The notes under the pieces are model-generated. The model worked only from the letters and a program-made list of their open reading frames with translations, was not told the DNA's origin and did not search any database. From contig CAKZZK010000092.1 in NCBI GenBank assembly GCA_937885235.1, positions 1 through 15,290 on the forward strand: a DNA stretch of 15,290 nucleotides, in the 5' to 3' direction. Source of the stretch: an uncultured Treponema sp. (lineage in GTDB: Bacteria; Spirochaetota; Spirochaetia; Treponematales; Treponemataceae). This document shows, one piece after another, positions 1-7,369 of this stretch (position 1 is its first letter; the number at the start of each line of letters is the position of its first letter). The position numbers and the translations under genes are program-made.

Positions 1-81
1 ATATACGACAAAGTCGCTTTCGAATTCTTGCGACAAATTCCCTTACGAATAATACCTGCAAAGGCTCCCCGCGGTTAAAAC

Positions 82-110
82 TTGACAAATCCATAGTCTC
101 GCCTTATCAT
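82..110 (+). promoter_or_regulatory. Sigma-70-type promoter of the nucleotidyltransferase gene
   Basis: TTGACA at 82-87 and TATCAT at 105-110 are separated by 17 bp. Transcription would start near 117-118, only about 4-5 bases before the ATG at 122. A second -10-like TATAAT at 112-117 lies 24 bp from the -35 box, which is too far. The rest of positions 1-121 holds no gene I can support. Confidence 0.6.
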
Positions 111-121
111 TTATAATATAG

Positions 122-1318
122 ATGAAAACCGTGATAATGGCGGGCGGCAGAGGAACACGCATAGCTTCTGTAGCAAGCAACATCCCAAAACCTATGATAG
201 CTCTCTGTGGGAAACCAATCCTCCAGTACCAGATTGAAAACCTTAAGGCGAGCGGTATCAGCGACATCATCATCGTTGTGGGCTATCTGGGGCATATCAT
301 TCAAGACTATTTTGGAGACGGTAGCCGTTTTGGCGTTCACATTTCCTATATTGTTGAAACTGAGGCTTTGGGAACGGCGGGTGCCCTTTTCCTGCTTGGC
401 GATGAGCAGGAAGATATACTGCTCATTCTTGGTGACATTCTTTTTGATTTCGATTTTTCACGCTTTCTTGCTTTCTTTGAAAAGCAGCCCTCCCTTGCCG
501 TGGTGGTAGCGCATCCCAGTGGCCATACCTTTGACAGTTCGATTGTCGTCATACAGTCTGACTTTCCCGCCTACGTAAGCGATCTGCCCGACGAGGGCTA
601 CCGCATCATTGCCTGGCTCAACCGTGAGGACAAGCGCCTTGACTGCAAAAATCTGGTGAACTGCGGTGTGCATATCCTTTCGGCTGCCCTGCTTAAGATG
701 GCGAGGGAGCAGTTCCAGCCGCTCGATGCTTCCCGCCCCGCCATGGTCGATTTGGACCGCAACATTCTTAAGCCTTTCGTGGCGACAGGTCAGATTTACG
801 CATACAAGACCTGCGAGTACCTCAAGGATGTGGGCACTCCGGGCCGTTACCACGAGGCGGAATACGATATACTCACGGGAAAGCTTGCTGCCCGCCGCAT
901 CGGGGTAAAAAAGAGGACTGTCTTTATCGATGAAAAGCTTGTGCTGGACATTGGTGGACGGCCTCAGCCGAACATCATCATGCCGCTCCTCGCCATCAAC
1001 AAGGCGGGCTACATACTCCTGCAGCTTATCGACTCTTCTCCGCTGGACAAGGGAGAGTGCAGCTTTGCACAGATAGACAGGTATCAGCGCTGGGTAGCAA
1101 TGGAACTGGGTGAGAAGGGTGCGTTTTTTGACGGGCTTTACTATTACACCAGCGTGGCGCAGGCTTTTAAGGATTTCAGCTGCGACGAAACTTTTTCTTT
1201 CGTCGTCTTGCGGGAAGACCGAGATTTACCGCAGGAACTGGCGGGGATGGAAAAGGTCATCCTGTCACCGACGTATAATCTACAAGATTTTGTAAGTGAA
1301 AAAATAATAGGTTTTTGA
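122..1318 (+). CDS. Sugar-1-phosphate nucleotidyltransferase (HddC-like) with degenerate HAD-like C-terminal domain
   Basis: The N-terminal ~235 residues are a nucleotidyltransferase that would join a sugar 1-phosphate to an NTP to give an NDP-sugar in the cytoplasm. Visible motifs are MAGGRGTRI at the start, the PKPM signature near residue 23, LGD with a metal-binding Asp, and DVGTPGRY near residue 237. The closest family by eye is D-glycero-D-manno-heptose-1-phosphate guanylyltransferase (HddC) and related mannose-1-phosphate guanylyltransferases; the substrate is not decidable here. Residues 262-398 align along their length with the HAD-IIIA (GmhB-like) phosphatase domain fused to HddC in some bacteria, but the catalytic motifs are lost: FLDRDGT reads FIDEKLV (D270, K272), the motif II Thr is I303, and the Cys cluster is absent. 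The start is fixed because a TAG (119-121) lies directly before the ATG in frame and MKTVIMAGG is the family start. There is no Shine-Dalgarno sequence. Confidence 0.85.
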   Translation: MKTVIMAGGRGTRIASVASNIPKPMIALCGKPILQYQIENLKASGISDIIIVVGYLGHIIQDYFGDGSRFGVHISYIVETEALGTAGALFLLGDEQEDILLILGDILFDFDFSRFLAFFEKQPSLAVVVAHPSGHTFDSSIVVIQSDFPAYVSDLPDEGYRIIAWLNREDKRLDCKNLVNCGVHILSAALLKMAREQFQPLDASRPAMVDLDRNILKPFVATGQIYAYKTCEYLKDVGTPGRYHEAEYDILTGKLAARRIGVKKRTVFIDEKLVLDIGGRPQPNIIMPLLAINKAGYILLQLIDSSPLDKGECSFAQIDRYQRWVAMELGEKGAFFDGLYYYTSVAQAFKDFSCDETFSFVVLREDRDLPQELAGMEKVILSPTYNLQDFVSEKIIGF

Positions 1319-1340
1319 AAAATTTGTAAAAACGGGATTC

Positions 1341-1380
1341 CAAGGGGTAAAACAATCAACGTTGAGTGTTTTACCCCTTG
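1341..1380. terminator. 40-bp near-perfect palindrome between convergent genes, probable bidirectional terminator
   Basis: CAAGGGGTAAAACA (1341-1354) pairs with TGTTTTACCCCTTG (1367-1380). The 12 bases between contain TCAACGTTGA, itself palindromic and sharing the same centre, so only the 1355/1366 pair is mismatched in 40 bases. It lies between the stop codons of two convergent genes, where a shared terminator is expected. The T-tract after the stem is weak (TTTGTG on the plus strand), so termination is inferred from position and stem strength. Confidence 0.6.
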
Positions 1381-1387
1381 TTTGTGC

Positions 1388-3169
1388 CTATTTTGCCGCG
1401 TCAAGCACTGCTTTGATTTCCGTGGAAATCTTCTGGCAGAGCTCGTCTGCTTCTTTCCTTGCGGTTGCCAAAGCCTCGTCAGTTGCAGAGGCTACAGGGA
1501 CGACGCTGTTTACGTAGAACTTAATCTTCGGTTCAGTGCCGCTCGGGCGTGCGCTCACTATGGTGCCGCCTTCAAGGAAGAATTGGAGCACATTGCTCTT
1601 GGGCCAAGGCAATTTCTCCTTCTTGTCGGGATTTGCCAGATCAAATTGTACCTGCTGCAGCACGTCGCGGATGCAGAGCACTTTTTTACCGCCGAGCGTC
1701 TTGAGCCCTTCGGTGCGCAGCTTGCTCATAATGCCCTTCATGATGCCGGGACCGCTTACGCCGGGGAAATACTTGCTGATGGCAACATCCTGGAAATAAC
1801 CGTGCTTCTTGTACAGGTCGTTCAGGTGCTCGAGCAGACTCTTGCCCTTGCTTGCCCAGTACAGCGTCATTTCCGCACACATGGCTGCCGCAGACACGCC
1901 ATCCTTGTCGCGTACCTCTGTCTCCACAAGGTAGCCATAGCTTTCTTCAAGACCGAAGGCGTAATGCTCGTTTCCAGCTTTTTCCATTTGCCCTTCGTCA
2001 AAGGCAATCCACTTGAAGCCGGTAAGGCATTCTTTGACCTTCACGCCGTAATCCTTTGCCACTGCATCCACAAAGGGGCTGGTGACGATGGAACGGATGA
2101 GCACGGGGTTCTGGGGCATCTTGCCGAATTCTTTCTTTGAAAGCAGTACGTAGTCCGCGAGCAGGGCACCCATCTGGTTTCCTGTGACGAGCACATAGTT
2201 GCCGTCCTTGTCGGGGAATGCCGTGCCAAAGCGGTCCGCATCCGGGTCAGTGGCCATCACGACGTCAGCCTTTTCCTTTTCAGCAAGTGCTACCGCCATC
2301 TTGAGCGCGGGCGCTTCCTCTGGATTTGGCTTTTCCACCGTCGGGAAGTTGCCGTCGCCCTCGCGCTGTTCGGGAACGGTGATCACGTTGAGCCCTAAGT
2401 CTCCCAGCACTTTTTCCACGTGCATGGCGCCGGTGCCGTGCAGAGGGGTGTAGACTACCTTTACGGTGCTCGCCTTTTCCTTGATAAGCTCGGGCCGGTA
2501 GAGGTTTGCCTTTATCATCGCCTGGAATTTATCATCGATTTCCTTGTCGATGAGGACTATCTTGCCGCTCTTGATGGCTTCTTCGCGGTCGATGAGCTTT
2601 ACTTCCTTAACCTTGTTCACTTCCTCGATGATGCCCACATCGTGGGGCTCCACCACCTGCGCACCGTCATCCCAGTATGCCTTGTAGCCGTTGTACTGCG
2701 GAGGATTGTGGCTCGCCGTTACGACAACGCCTGTCTTTGCTCCGAGCGTGCGGATGGCAAAGCTGAGCTCTGGCGTGGGACGCAGACCGGTGAAAAGGTA
2801 TGCCTTTATGCCGTTTGCGGCAAAAACCCGTGCCGTAATGTCGCTGAACTTGTCGTGGTTGTGGCGGCTGTCATAGGCAATACAGGCACTCAGCGTGCCC
2901 GCCTTTGCCTCTGCGGGGAATGCCTTGATAAGGTAATTTGCCAGTCCCTGCGTGGCTTTTGAGATATTGAGCGTGTTCATGCGGTTCGTGCCGCCTCCCA
3001 TCACTCCGCGCAGACCGCCCGTCCCGAATTCAAGGCTTTGATAGAAACGGTCTTCCAGTTCTGCCATATCCTTCTTGGCGACTAATTCTTCAACTTCCTT
3101 GCGGAATGCCTCATCCTTCTCCTCGGCAATGTACTGCTGCGCGCGCGCGAGGATTTCTTTTTCTTCCAT
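1388..3169 (-). CDS. Phospho-sugar mutase (phosphoglucomutase/phosphomannomutase, PgcA type)
   Basis: This 593-residue protein interconverts hexose 1- and 6-phosphates, most likely glucose, via a phosphoserine intermediate. All four alpha-D-phosphohexomutase motifs are intact: catalytic TASHNP with S153, metal-binding DPDADR (D308, D310, D312), the sugar-binding loop GLEESYG (406-412), and the phosphate-binding RPSGTEP (541-547). The length fits the ~580-residue PgcA-like class rather than the ~450-residue ManB class. I chose the ATG at 3169 because GAGAGG lies at the right distance upstream and MEEKEILARAQ is a typical family start; an in-frame extension to 3244 lacks such support. The upstream neighbour on the same strand is the aldo/keto reductase, 150 bp away, but this gene appears to have its own promoter. 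Sugar specificity is not certain from sequence. Confidence 0.93.
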   Translation of the reverse strand: MEEKEILARAQQYIAEEKDEAFRKEVEELVAKKDMAELEDRFYQSLEFGTGGLRGVMGGGTNRMNTLNISKATQGLANYLIKAFPAEAKAGTLSACIAYDSRHNHDKFSDITARVFAANGIKAYLFTGLRPTPELSFAIRTLGAKTGVVVTASHNPPQYNGYKAYWDDGAQVVEPHDVGIIEEVNKVKEVKLIDREEAIKSGKIVLIDKEIDDKFQAMIKANLYRPELIKEKASTVKVVYTPLHGTGAMHVEKVLGDLGLNVITVPEQREGDGNFPTVEKPNPEEAPALKMAVALAEKEKADVVMATDPDADRFGTAFPDKDGNYVLVTGNQMGALLADYVLLSKKEFGKMPQNPVLIRSIVTSPFVDAVAKDYGVKVKECLTGFKWIAFDEGQMEKAGNEHYAFGLEESYGYLVETEVRDKDGVSAAAMCAEMTLYWASKGKSLLEHLNDLYKKHGYFQDVAISKYFPGVSGPGIMKGIMSKLRTEGLKTLGGKKVLCIRDVLQQVQFDLANPDKKEKLPWPKSNVLQFFLEGGTIVSARPSGTEPKIKFYVNSVVPVASATDEALATARKEADELCQKISTEIKAVLDAAK

Positions 3170-3195
3170 AAATAAGTACCTCTCATTTAGCTTCT

Positions 3196-3231
3196 GGTCC
3201 CTCCAAGCGCGACAGCACTTGAAAGCGGACC
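3196..3231 (-). other. Stem-loop in the mutase mRNA leader
   Basis: An outer stem GGTCC (3196-3200) / GGACC (3227-3231) encloses an inner stem CAAG (3204-3207) / CTTG (3218-3221), which can continue as GC/GC around a GACA loop. It sits in the predicted 5' leader of the mutase mRNA, upstream of the ribosome-binding site, and leaves that site free. A regulatory role is not demonstrated and I recognise no known riboswitch. Confidence 0.35.
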
Positions 3232-3253
3232 TTGTGTAAAGCAATATGTAAAT

Positions 3254-3262
3254 AGTATAACA
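3254..3262 (-). promoter_or_regulatory. Extended -10 promoter of the phospho-sugar mutase gene
   Basis: On the minus strand the bases read TGTTATACT, an extended -10 element (TG, one base, TATACT). The -35 region at the expected distance is poor (TAGCGC), which is typical for extended -10 promoters. It predicts a leader of roughly 75-80 nt before the start codon at 3169. Confidence 0.45.
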
Positions 3263-3319
3263 GATATTCCCGCATTGCGCTAGTTTTTCTTGACCGCGGG
3301 GGAATTTTAGCTCTTATAT

Positions 3320-4441
3320 TTATTCCATTCCCCTGCATTCTTTAAGCAGGTTGATTATGGGCAAATGCTGGGGACACGCGCTTTCGCACTGACCACATTC
3401 CACGCAGTTGCTTGCCCTGCCCTTCCCCTGCGTCGCAATGGCGTACTTCTGCTTGCCGCCGTCCCAGCTTTTGTTTTTGTCCTCGTCATTTTTGACAGCG
3501 AAGATTTCTGGAATGGGAATCTGCGCAGGGCAACCGTCAGTACAGTAGTGGCATGCCGTGCAGGGAATAGATTTGTCTTCGTTGAGCGCGGCTTGCACAG
3601 CGGCAATCACTTTCTGTTCATCCACCGAAAGTGGTTTGAAATCCTTCATATAAGAAAGATTGTCTTCCATTTGCGAAAGATTGCTCATGCCCGAAAGCAC
3701 TGTGATGATGCCATCAAGACTTGCCACATAGCGAATTGCCCATGAAGCAAAGCTCGCATCAGGCTTTGCAGCGGTGAAGATATCCTTGACTTTCTGGATG
3801 GGATTCGCAAGGGAACCACCCTTGACAGGCTCCATGACAGTGATTGAAACGCCATGCCGCCGGGCAATCTCGTAACATTCGCGGCTTGCCACTCCCGGGT
3901 TCTCCCAGTCTGCATAATTTATCTGAAGCTGTATAAAATCGACATCTGGATGCTCCGTCAGAATCTCTTCGAGCAACGCGGGGTCGGCGTGGAACGAAAA
4001 TCCATAGTACTTGATAAGCCCCTTCTTCTTCTGTTCTTTTACAAAATCCCAGATGTGGTATTCATCATATTTCCTATAGTTGGAACGCTGCAATGCATGG
4101 AGCAAGTAGAAATCAAAGTAGCCCGCGCCGGTGCGCTCAAGGCTCGTATAGAACTGCTGCTTCGCACTTTTTTCATCATGGCACATCATCCACGCATTGA
4201 GTTTTGTGCAGAGCGTGAATTTGTCGCGCGGATAGCGGTCCACAAGCGCAGCTTTCGTTGCCTTTTCAGAATCGCCGTTGTCGTATACATAGGCGGTATC
4301 AAAATAGGTTCCGCCTGCCGCAATGAATTTGTCTACCATTTTGCTTGTCTGCGGAATATCAATAGAGCCATCGGCATTCTTGGGAAGCCGCATCAAGCCA
4401 AAACCAAGTTTAAAAATCTCCTTACCGAAATAATCTGCCAC
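3320..4441 (-). CDS. Aldo/keto reductase with C-terminal 2[4Fe-4S] ferredoxin domain
   Basis: This 373-residue protein joins an aldo/keto reductase barrel to a ferredoxin-like tail. The AKR tetrad is visible as D48, Y53 (DTAYVYD), K80 (CTKL) and H115 (YLLHA). The tail carries two CxxCxxCxxxCP clusters, C294/C297/C300/C304 and C346/C349/C352/C356, enough for two [4Fe-4S] centres. It is a COG1453-type oxidoreductase; the substrate is unknown and electrons may pass from NAD(P)H to the clusters or the reverse. I chose a GTG start at 4441 because GAGG precedes it by 6 bases and the frame then reads ADYFGKEIFKLGFGLMRLP, matching family N-termini. Extending to an ATG at 4543 would run through the ilvE terminator. 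The gene has its own promoter and sits 150 bp upstream of the mutase gene on the same strand. Confidence 0.9.
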   Translation of the reverse strand: MADYFGKEIFKLGFGLMRLPKNADGSIDIPQTSKMVDKFIAAGGTYFDTAYVYDNGDSEKATKAALVDRYPRDKFTLCTKLNAWMMCHDEKSAKQQFYTSLERTGAGYFDFYLLHALQRSNYRKYDEYHIWDFVKEQKKKGLIKYYGFSFHADPALLEEILTEHPDVDFIQLQINYADWENPGVASRECYEIARRHGVSITVMEPVKGGSLANPIQKVKDIFTAAKPDASFASWAIRYVASLDGIITVLSGMSNLSQMEDNLSYMKDFKPLSVDEQKVIAAVQAALNEDKSIPCTACHYCTDGCPAQIPIPEIFAVKNDEDKNKSWDGGKQKYAIATQGKGRASNCVECGQCESACPQHLPIINLLKECRGME

Positions 4442-4460
4442 AGTATACCTCACTTTTTCC

Positions 4461-4490
4461 AGTATATATGCACTTTTGCATTTTGTACAA
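4461..4490 (-). promoter_or_regulatory. Promoter of the aldo/keto reductase gene
   Basis: On the minus strand TTGTAC (4490-4485) and TATACT (4466-4461) are spaced by 18 bp. Transcription would start near 4454, giving a leader of about 13 nt that holds GAGG and leads to the GTG start at 4441. This short leader independently supports the GTG choice. Confidence 0.5.
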
Positions 4491-4524
4491 TTAAAATTTT
4501 GCAAGCTGGACGTAAGTCGTAGAC

Positions 4525-4559
4525 AAAAAAAGGCTGCCCGCAATGGCAGCCCTTTTTTT
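4525..4559 (-). terminator. Rho-independent terminator downstream of ilvE
   Basis: GGCTGCC (4532-4538) and GGCAGCC (4545-4551) form a 7-bp G/C-rich stem with a 6-base loop. It is flanked by seven A on one side and seven T on the other, so on the minus strand the hairpin is followed by a clean U-tract directly after the ilvE stop codon. It separates ilvE from the aldo/keto reductase. Confidence 0.88.
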
Positions 4560-4571
4560 GCGTTTATCGCT

Positions 4572-5597
4572 TTACGCTATCTTGTATATCCATCCCTCTG
4601 GTGCTTTTTCTGTGCCCAGCTGAATGCCGGTGAGCGTTTCGCGCAGCTTGCCAAGCACGGGACCGATGGTATCCATGCCGGACGGAATGTTGATGTCCTT
4701 GCCGTGGTCAACAATCTTGCCGATGGGCGAAATGACGGCGGCAGTACCGCAGAGACCGCATTCAACGAAGTCCCCCAGCTCATTTTTATGCACGGGGCGC
4801 TCTTCTACCGCTATGTGCAGATATTCCTGCGCCACGCGAATAAGCGAACGGCGGGTGATTGACGGCAGAATGCTGTGGCTCTTGGGCGTTACCAGTTTGC
4901 CATCCTTCGTCACAAAGAGGATATTCGCTCCGCCAGTTTCTTCTATATATGTATGGCTTGCAGGGTCAAGATACATATTTTCCGCAAAGCCCTGCCGGTG
5001 CGCATCCATGATGTTGTGCAGGCTCATCGCATAGTTCAAACCAGCCTTAATATCGCCAGTGCCATGCGGTGCCGCGCGGTCAAGGTCAGAAAGGCGGACG
5101 ACAATCGGCTTTGCCCCGCCCTTGAAATAGGGACCGACGGGGGTGACGAGGATGCGGAACTGATATTCTTCCGCGGGCTTTACGCCTATGACGGAGCTGG
5201 AACCGAACATATACGGGCGGATGTAGAGCGTCGCGCCAGAGCCGTAAGGCGGCACGTAGTCGATGTTCGCCTTTACCGTATCGATAACCGCCTGAATCCA
5301 GCGCTCCTTCGGGAACACTGGCATTTCCAGCCTTTCGCAGGAATCCTTCATGCGGTCGGCGTTCAAATCCGGGCGGAAGGTGACTACGCTGCCATCCTTC
5401 GTAGTGTACGCTTTGAGACCTTCAAAACAGGTCTGGGCATATTGCAGTACGCCCGCGCACTCGGATATTTTGATCTCGTGGTCAGCGGTAAGGGTACCGG
5501 CATCCCACGCCCCGTTCTTGTAGTTAGACACGAAGCTTTTATCGGTCTTCACGTACGCAAAAGGCAAATTAGCCCAATCAAGATCTTTCTTTCCCAT
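4572..5597 (-). CDS. ilvE: Branched-chain amino acid aminotransferase
   Basis: This 341-residue class IV PLP-dependent aminotransferase would transfer the amino group between glutamate and the 2-keto acids of leucine, isoleucine and valine. It matches the longer ilvE type (about 340-360 residues, shared with eukaryotic BCATs): an N-terminal segment leading to VLQYAQTCFEGLKAY, YIRPYMFG, the PLP lysine K184 in GDIKAGLNYA, then YIEETGGANILFV and ECGLCGTAAVISPIG. The C-terminus, WIYKIA, is intact. I chose the ATG at 5597 because AGAGG lies 9 bases upstream and MGKKDLDWANLPFAY fits family N-termini; the frame could extend 11 codons further but would cover the promoter. It is a single-gene unit with its own promoter and terminator, divergent from the AAA-like/nuclease gene. 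No other ilv or leu genes are in view. Confidence 0.94.
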   Translation of the reverse strand: MGKKDLDWANLPFAYVKTDKSFVSNYKNGAWDAGTLTADHEIKISECAGVLQYAQTCFEGLKAYTTKDGSVVTFRPDLNADRMKDSCERLEMPVFPKERWIQAVIDTVKANIDYVPPYGSGATLYIRPYMFGSSSVIGVKPAEEYQFRILVTPVGPYFKGGAKPIVVRLSDLDRAAPHGTGDIKAGLNYAMSLHNIMDAHRQGFAENMYLDPASHTYIEETGGANILFVTKDGKLVTPKSHSILPSITRRSLIRVAQEYLHIAVEERPVHKNELGDFVECGLCGTAAVISPIGKIVDHGKDINIPSGMDTIGPVLGKLRETLTGIQLGTEKAPEGWIYKIA

Positions 5598-5620
5598 GAT
5601 TCTGAACCTCTGATAACTAA

Positions 5621-5649
5621 ACTGTATCACTATTGCCGCTTTTTATCAA
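5621..5649 (-). promoter_or_regulatory. Promoter of ilvE
   Basis: On the minus strand TTGATA (5649-5644) and TACAGT (5626-5621) are separated by 17 bp. A short inverted repeat, TGATA (5611-5615) with TATCA (5625-5629), overlaps the -10 element and could be an operator; that part is speculative. Confidence 0.5.
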
Positions 5650-5688
5650 TAAGTTCACGCATTACATTATGTGATGGTTTCCTATCCA

Positions 5689-5717
5689 TTGTACATACAA
5701 AAAAGGCGTGATATAAT
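5689..5717 (+). promoter_or_regulatory. Promoter of the AAA-like/nuclease gene, with -10 box abutting the start codon
   Basis: TTGTAC (5689-5694) and a perfect TATAAT (5712-5717) are spaced by exactly 17 bp. The start point, seven to eight bases downstream, falls at about 5725, the A of an in-frame ATG. The alternative ATG at 5716 lies inside the -10 box, so it would not be on the mRNA if this promoter is used. Confidence 0.65.
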
Positions 5718-5724
5718 GAGCGCT

Positions 5725-7326
5725 ATGGAAATACGGAAGCTGCCGATCGGCATACAGGATTTTGAAACAATCCGCACCGATGGATACATTTATGTGGACA
5801 AAACTGCATATATATACAGGCTTGTGACGTTGGGAAAGCCATACTTTCTGAGCCGTCCGCGCCGTTTCGGCAAGAGCCTCTTGATTACGACGCTCGAAGC
5901 CTATTTCCTCGGCAAAAAGGAGCTGTTCCACGGGCTTGAAATAGAAAAATATGAAACGGAATGGACAGCGTATCCTGTGTTGAAATTCAGCCTTGCAGGA
6001 GGCGAGTTTACAAAGGAGGACGGGCTTGCAAGCGCTCTCCGCAACTGGCTTTTGAACTTTGAGCAGAAATACGGTCTGCCGAGCGACGAACCGACGCTCC
6101 CCGTGCGCTTCCAGAACGCGCTCAAAAATGCCTATGAGAAGACGGGGCTGCGTGTTGTCGTGCTGGTAGACGAATACGACAATCCATTGCTGAAGGCATT
6201 CGCCACAGACTCCAAGCAGGAGCAGCGGAACCGAGAGCTGTATAAAGGTTTTTTCGCCATATTGAAGGACTGCGATACATACCTGCGCTTCGTTCTTTTC
6301 ACAGGGGTAACGAAATTCAGCAAAGTGAGCATATTCAGCGACCTGAACCAGTTTCAGGACATCTCTATGCATCCGCAGTATGCCGAAATCTGCGGCATCA
6401 CACAGGCAGAGCTTGAAGCGAATTTCTCTCCCGAAATCGATGCGATGGCAGAGGCACACAAAATGACGCGGGAAGACTGCCTTGCAAAGCTCAAGCAGCT
6501 CTACGATGGCTACCGCTTCTGCGACGGAAGTAAAAATATATACAATCCGTTCAGCATTATCAGCGCATTCAGCTCGTTGAAATTTGGTAAATACTGGTTT
6601 AGCACAGGTACCCCCACTTTCCTTGTGAAAAGGCTGAACGAAACAGGTTTCGACCCGAAACGCTTTTCCGATGGCAGTCTGTACACCACAGAGGACGCAA
6701 TCAGCGACTATCGCCCCGACAATCCCGACATCGTGCCGCTTCTGTATCAGTCCGGCTACCTCACGCTCAAAGGCTATGACGAGCGGCGACAGCGCTTTAC
6801 GCTGGGCTATCCGAATGACGAAGTAAAATACGGCTTTACGGCAAGCCTCGCCCCCGTGTACCTCAACAACACGAAGCACAGCACGGGTACAGATATCTTT
6901 GCGATTGACGATGCGCTCGAAGCAGGCGACACGGATACGTTGCGCGACCAGTTCACCGCGCTTTTTGCACACCTGCCATATACGTCCGGCGTTCCCGATG
7001 CAAAGAAAGATGCCATCATAGAGCAAAATTTCCAGAATGTCGTGTACCTTGTGTTCCTGCAGCTCGGTCAGTTCGTCCACGTGGAACAGCATTCGGCAAA
7101 AGGCAGGGCTGACTGCATTACAGAGACCGATGAGTACGTGTATATCTTCGAGTTCAAGCGTGACATCAGCGCGGACAATGCCTTGGCGCAGATAGACGCA
7201 CAGGGCTACGCCAAGCCTTACGAGGCAGACACGCGGAAGCTCATCAAAATAGGCGTGTGTTTTTCAAGCGAAGAGAAAAACATCACTGAGTGGAAGATTG
7301 GTACTGTAGCAACATTAACACAGTAG
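5725..7326 (+). CDS. AAA-ATPase-like protein with C-terminal PD-(D/E)XK nuclease domain
   Basis: This 533-residue protein has the architecture known as AAA-ATPase-like (PF09820) plus DUF1703/PDDEXK_9 (PF08011). The N-terminus carries the family hallmark LPIGIQDFETIRTDGYIYVDKT, then a P-loop in RPRRFGKS (K50, S51) and a Walker B-like VLVDEYD (D149, E150). The C-terminal nuclease core is intact: GRAD with D463, then EFK with E476 and K478, followed by a conserved AL.QI..QGYA stretch. The cellular role is not established for the family; members are often present in many copies in gut Bacteroidota and treponemes, which suggests a mobile or defence-related role. I prefer the ATG at 5725 over 5716 because the promoter predicts the mRNA begins there; AAGG at 5703-5706 could serve 5716 if another promoter exists. 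Base use looks like that of its neighbours, and no partner gene is evident. Confidence 0.85.
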   Translation: MEIRKLPIGIQDFETIRTDGYIYVDKTAYIYRLVTLGKPYFLSRPRRFGKSLLITTLEAYFLGKKELFHGLEIEKYETEWTAYPVLKFSLAGGEFTKEDGLASALRNWLLNFEQKYGLPSDEPTLPVRFQNALKNAYEKTGLRVVVLVDEYDNPLLKAFATDSKQEQRNRELYKGFFAILKDCDTYLRFVLFTGVTKFSKVSIFSDLNQFQDISMHPQYAEICGITQAELEANFSPEIDAMAEAHKMTREDCLAKLKQLYDGYRFCDGSKNIYNPFSIISAFSSLKFGKYWFSTGTPTFLVKRLNETGFDPKRFSDGSLYTTEDAISDYRPDNPDIVPLLYQSGYLTLKGYDERRQRFTLGYPNDEVKYGFTASLAPVYLNNTKHSTGTDIFAIDDALEAGDTDTLRDQFTALFAHLPYTSGVPDAKKDAIIEQNFQNVVYLVFLQLGQFVHVEQHSAKGRADCITETDEYVYIFEFKRDISADNALAQIDAQGYAKPYEADTRKLIKIGVCFSSEEKNITEWKIGTVATLTQ

Positions 7327-7369
7327 CAGTACTTTTAATTATAAAAGACAACGTGGAGGTTCATAAAAA

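Noticed and set aside
112..117. TATAAT directly before the first gene as its -10 box
   Set aside because: Its distance to TTGACA is 24 bp, whereas TATCAT at 105-110 has the ideal 17 bp.
1382..2140. Plus-strand open frame opposite the phospho-sugar mutase gene
   Set aside because: Antisense shadow of a gene with all four mutase motifs; its translation has no recognisable features.
4442..4543. Longer ATG start for the aldo/keto reductase
   Set aside because: It would place coding sequence across the ilvE terminator and the gene's own promoter; the GTG at 4441 has GAGG and the family N-terminus.
5655..5674. TCAC/GTGA dyad in the ilvE-nuclease intergenic region as a CRP-type site
   Set aside because: The half-sites are in the wrong order and the 12-base spacing does not fit the TGTGA-N6-TCACA consensus.
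5662..7092. Long open frame (about 476 codons) on the minus strand opposite the AAA-like/nuclease gene
   Set aside because: It is a shadow of the coding strand: low-complexity Cys/His/Val-rich translation, no ribosome site, no recognisable domain, while the plus-strand frame has intact family motifs.
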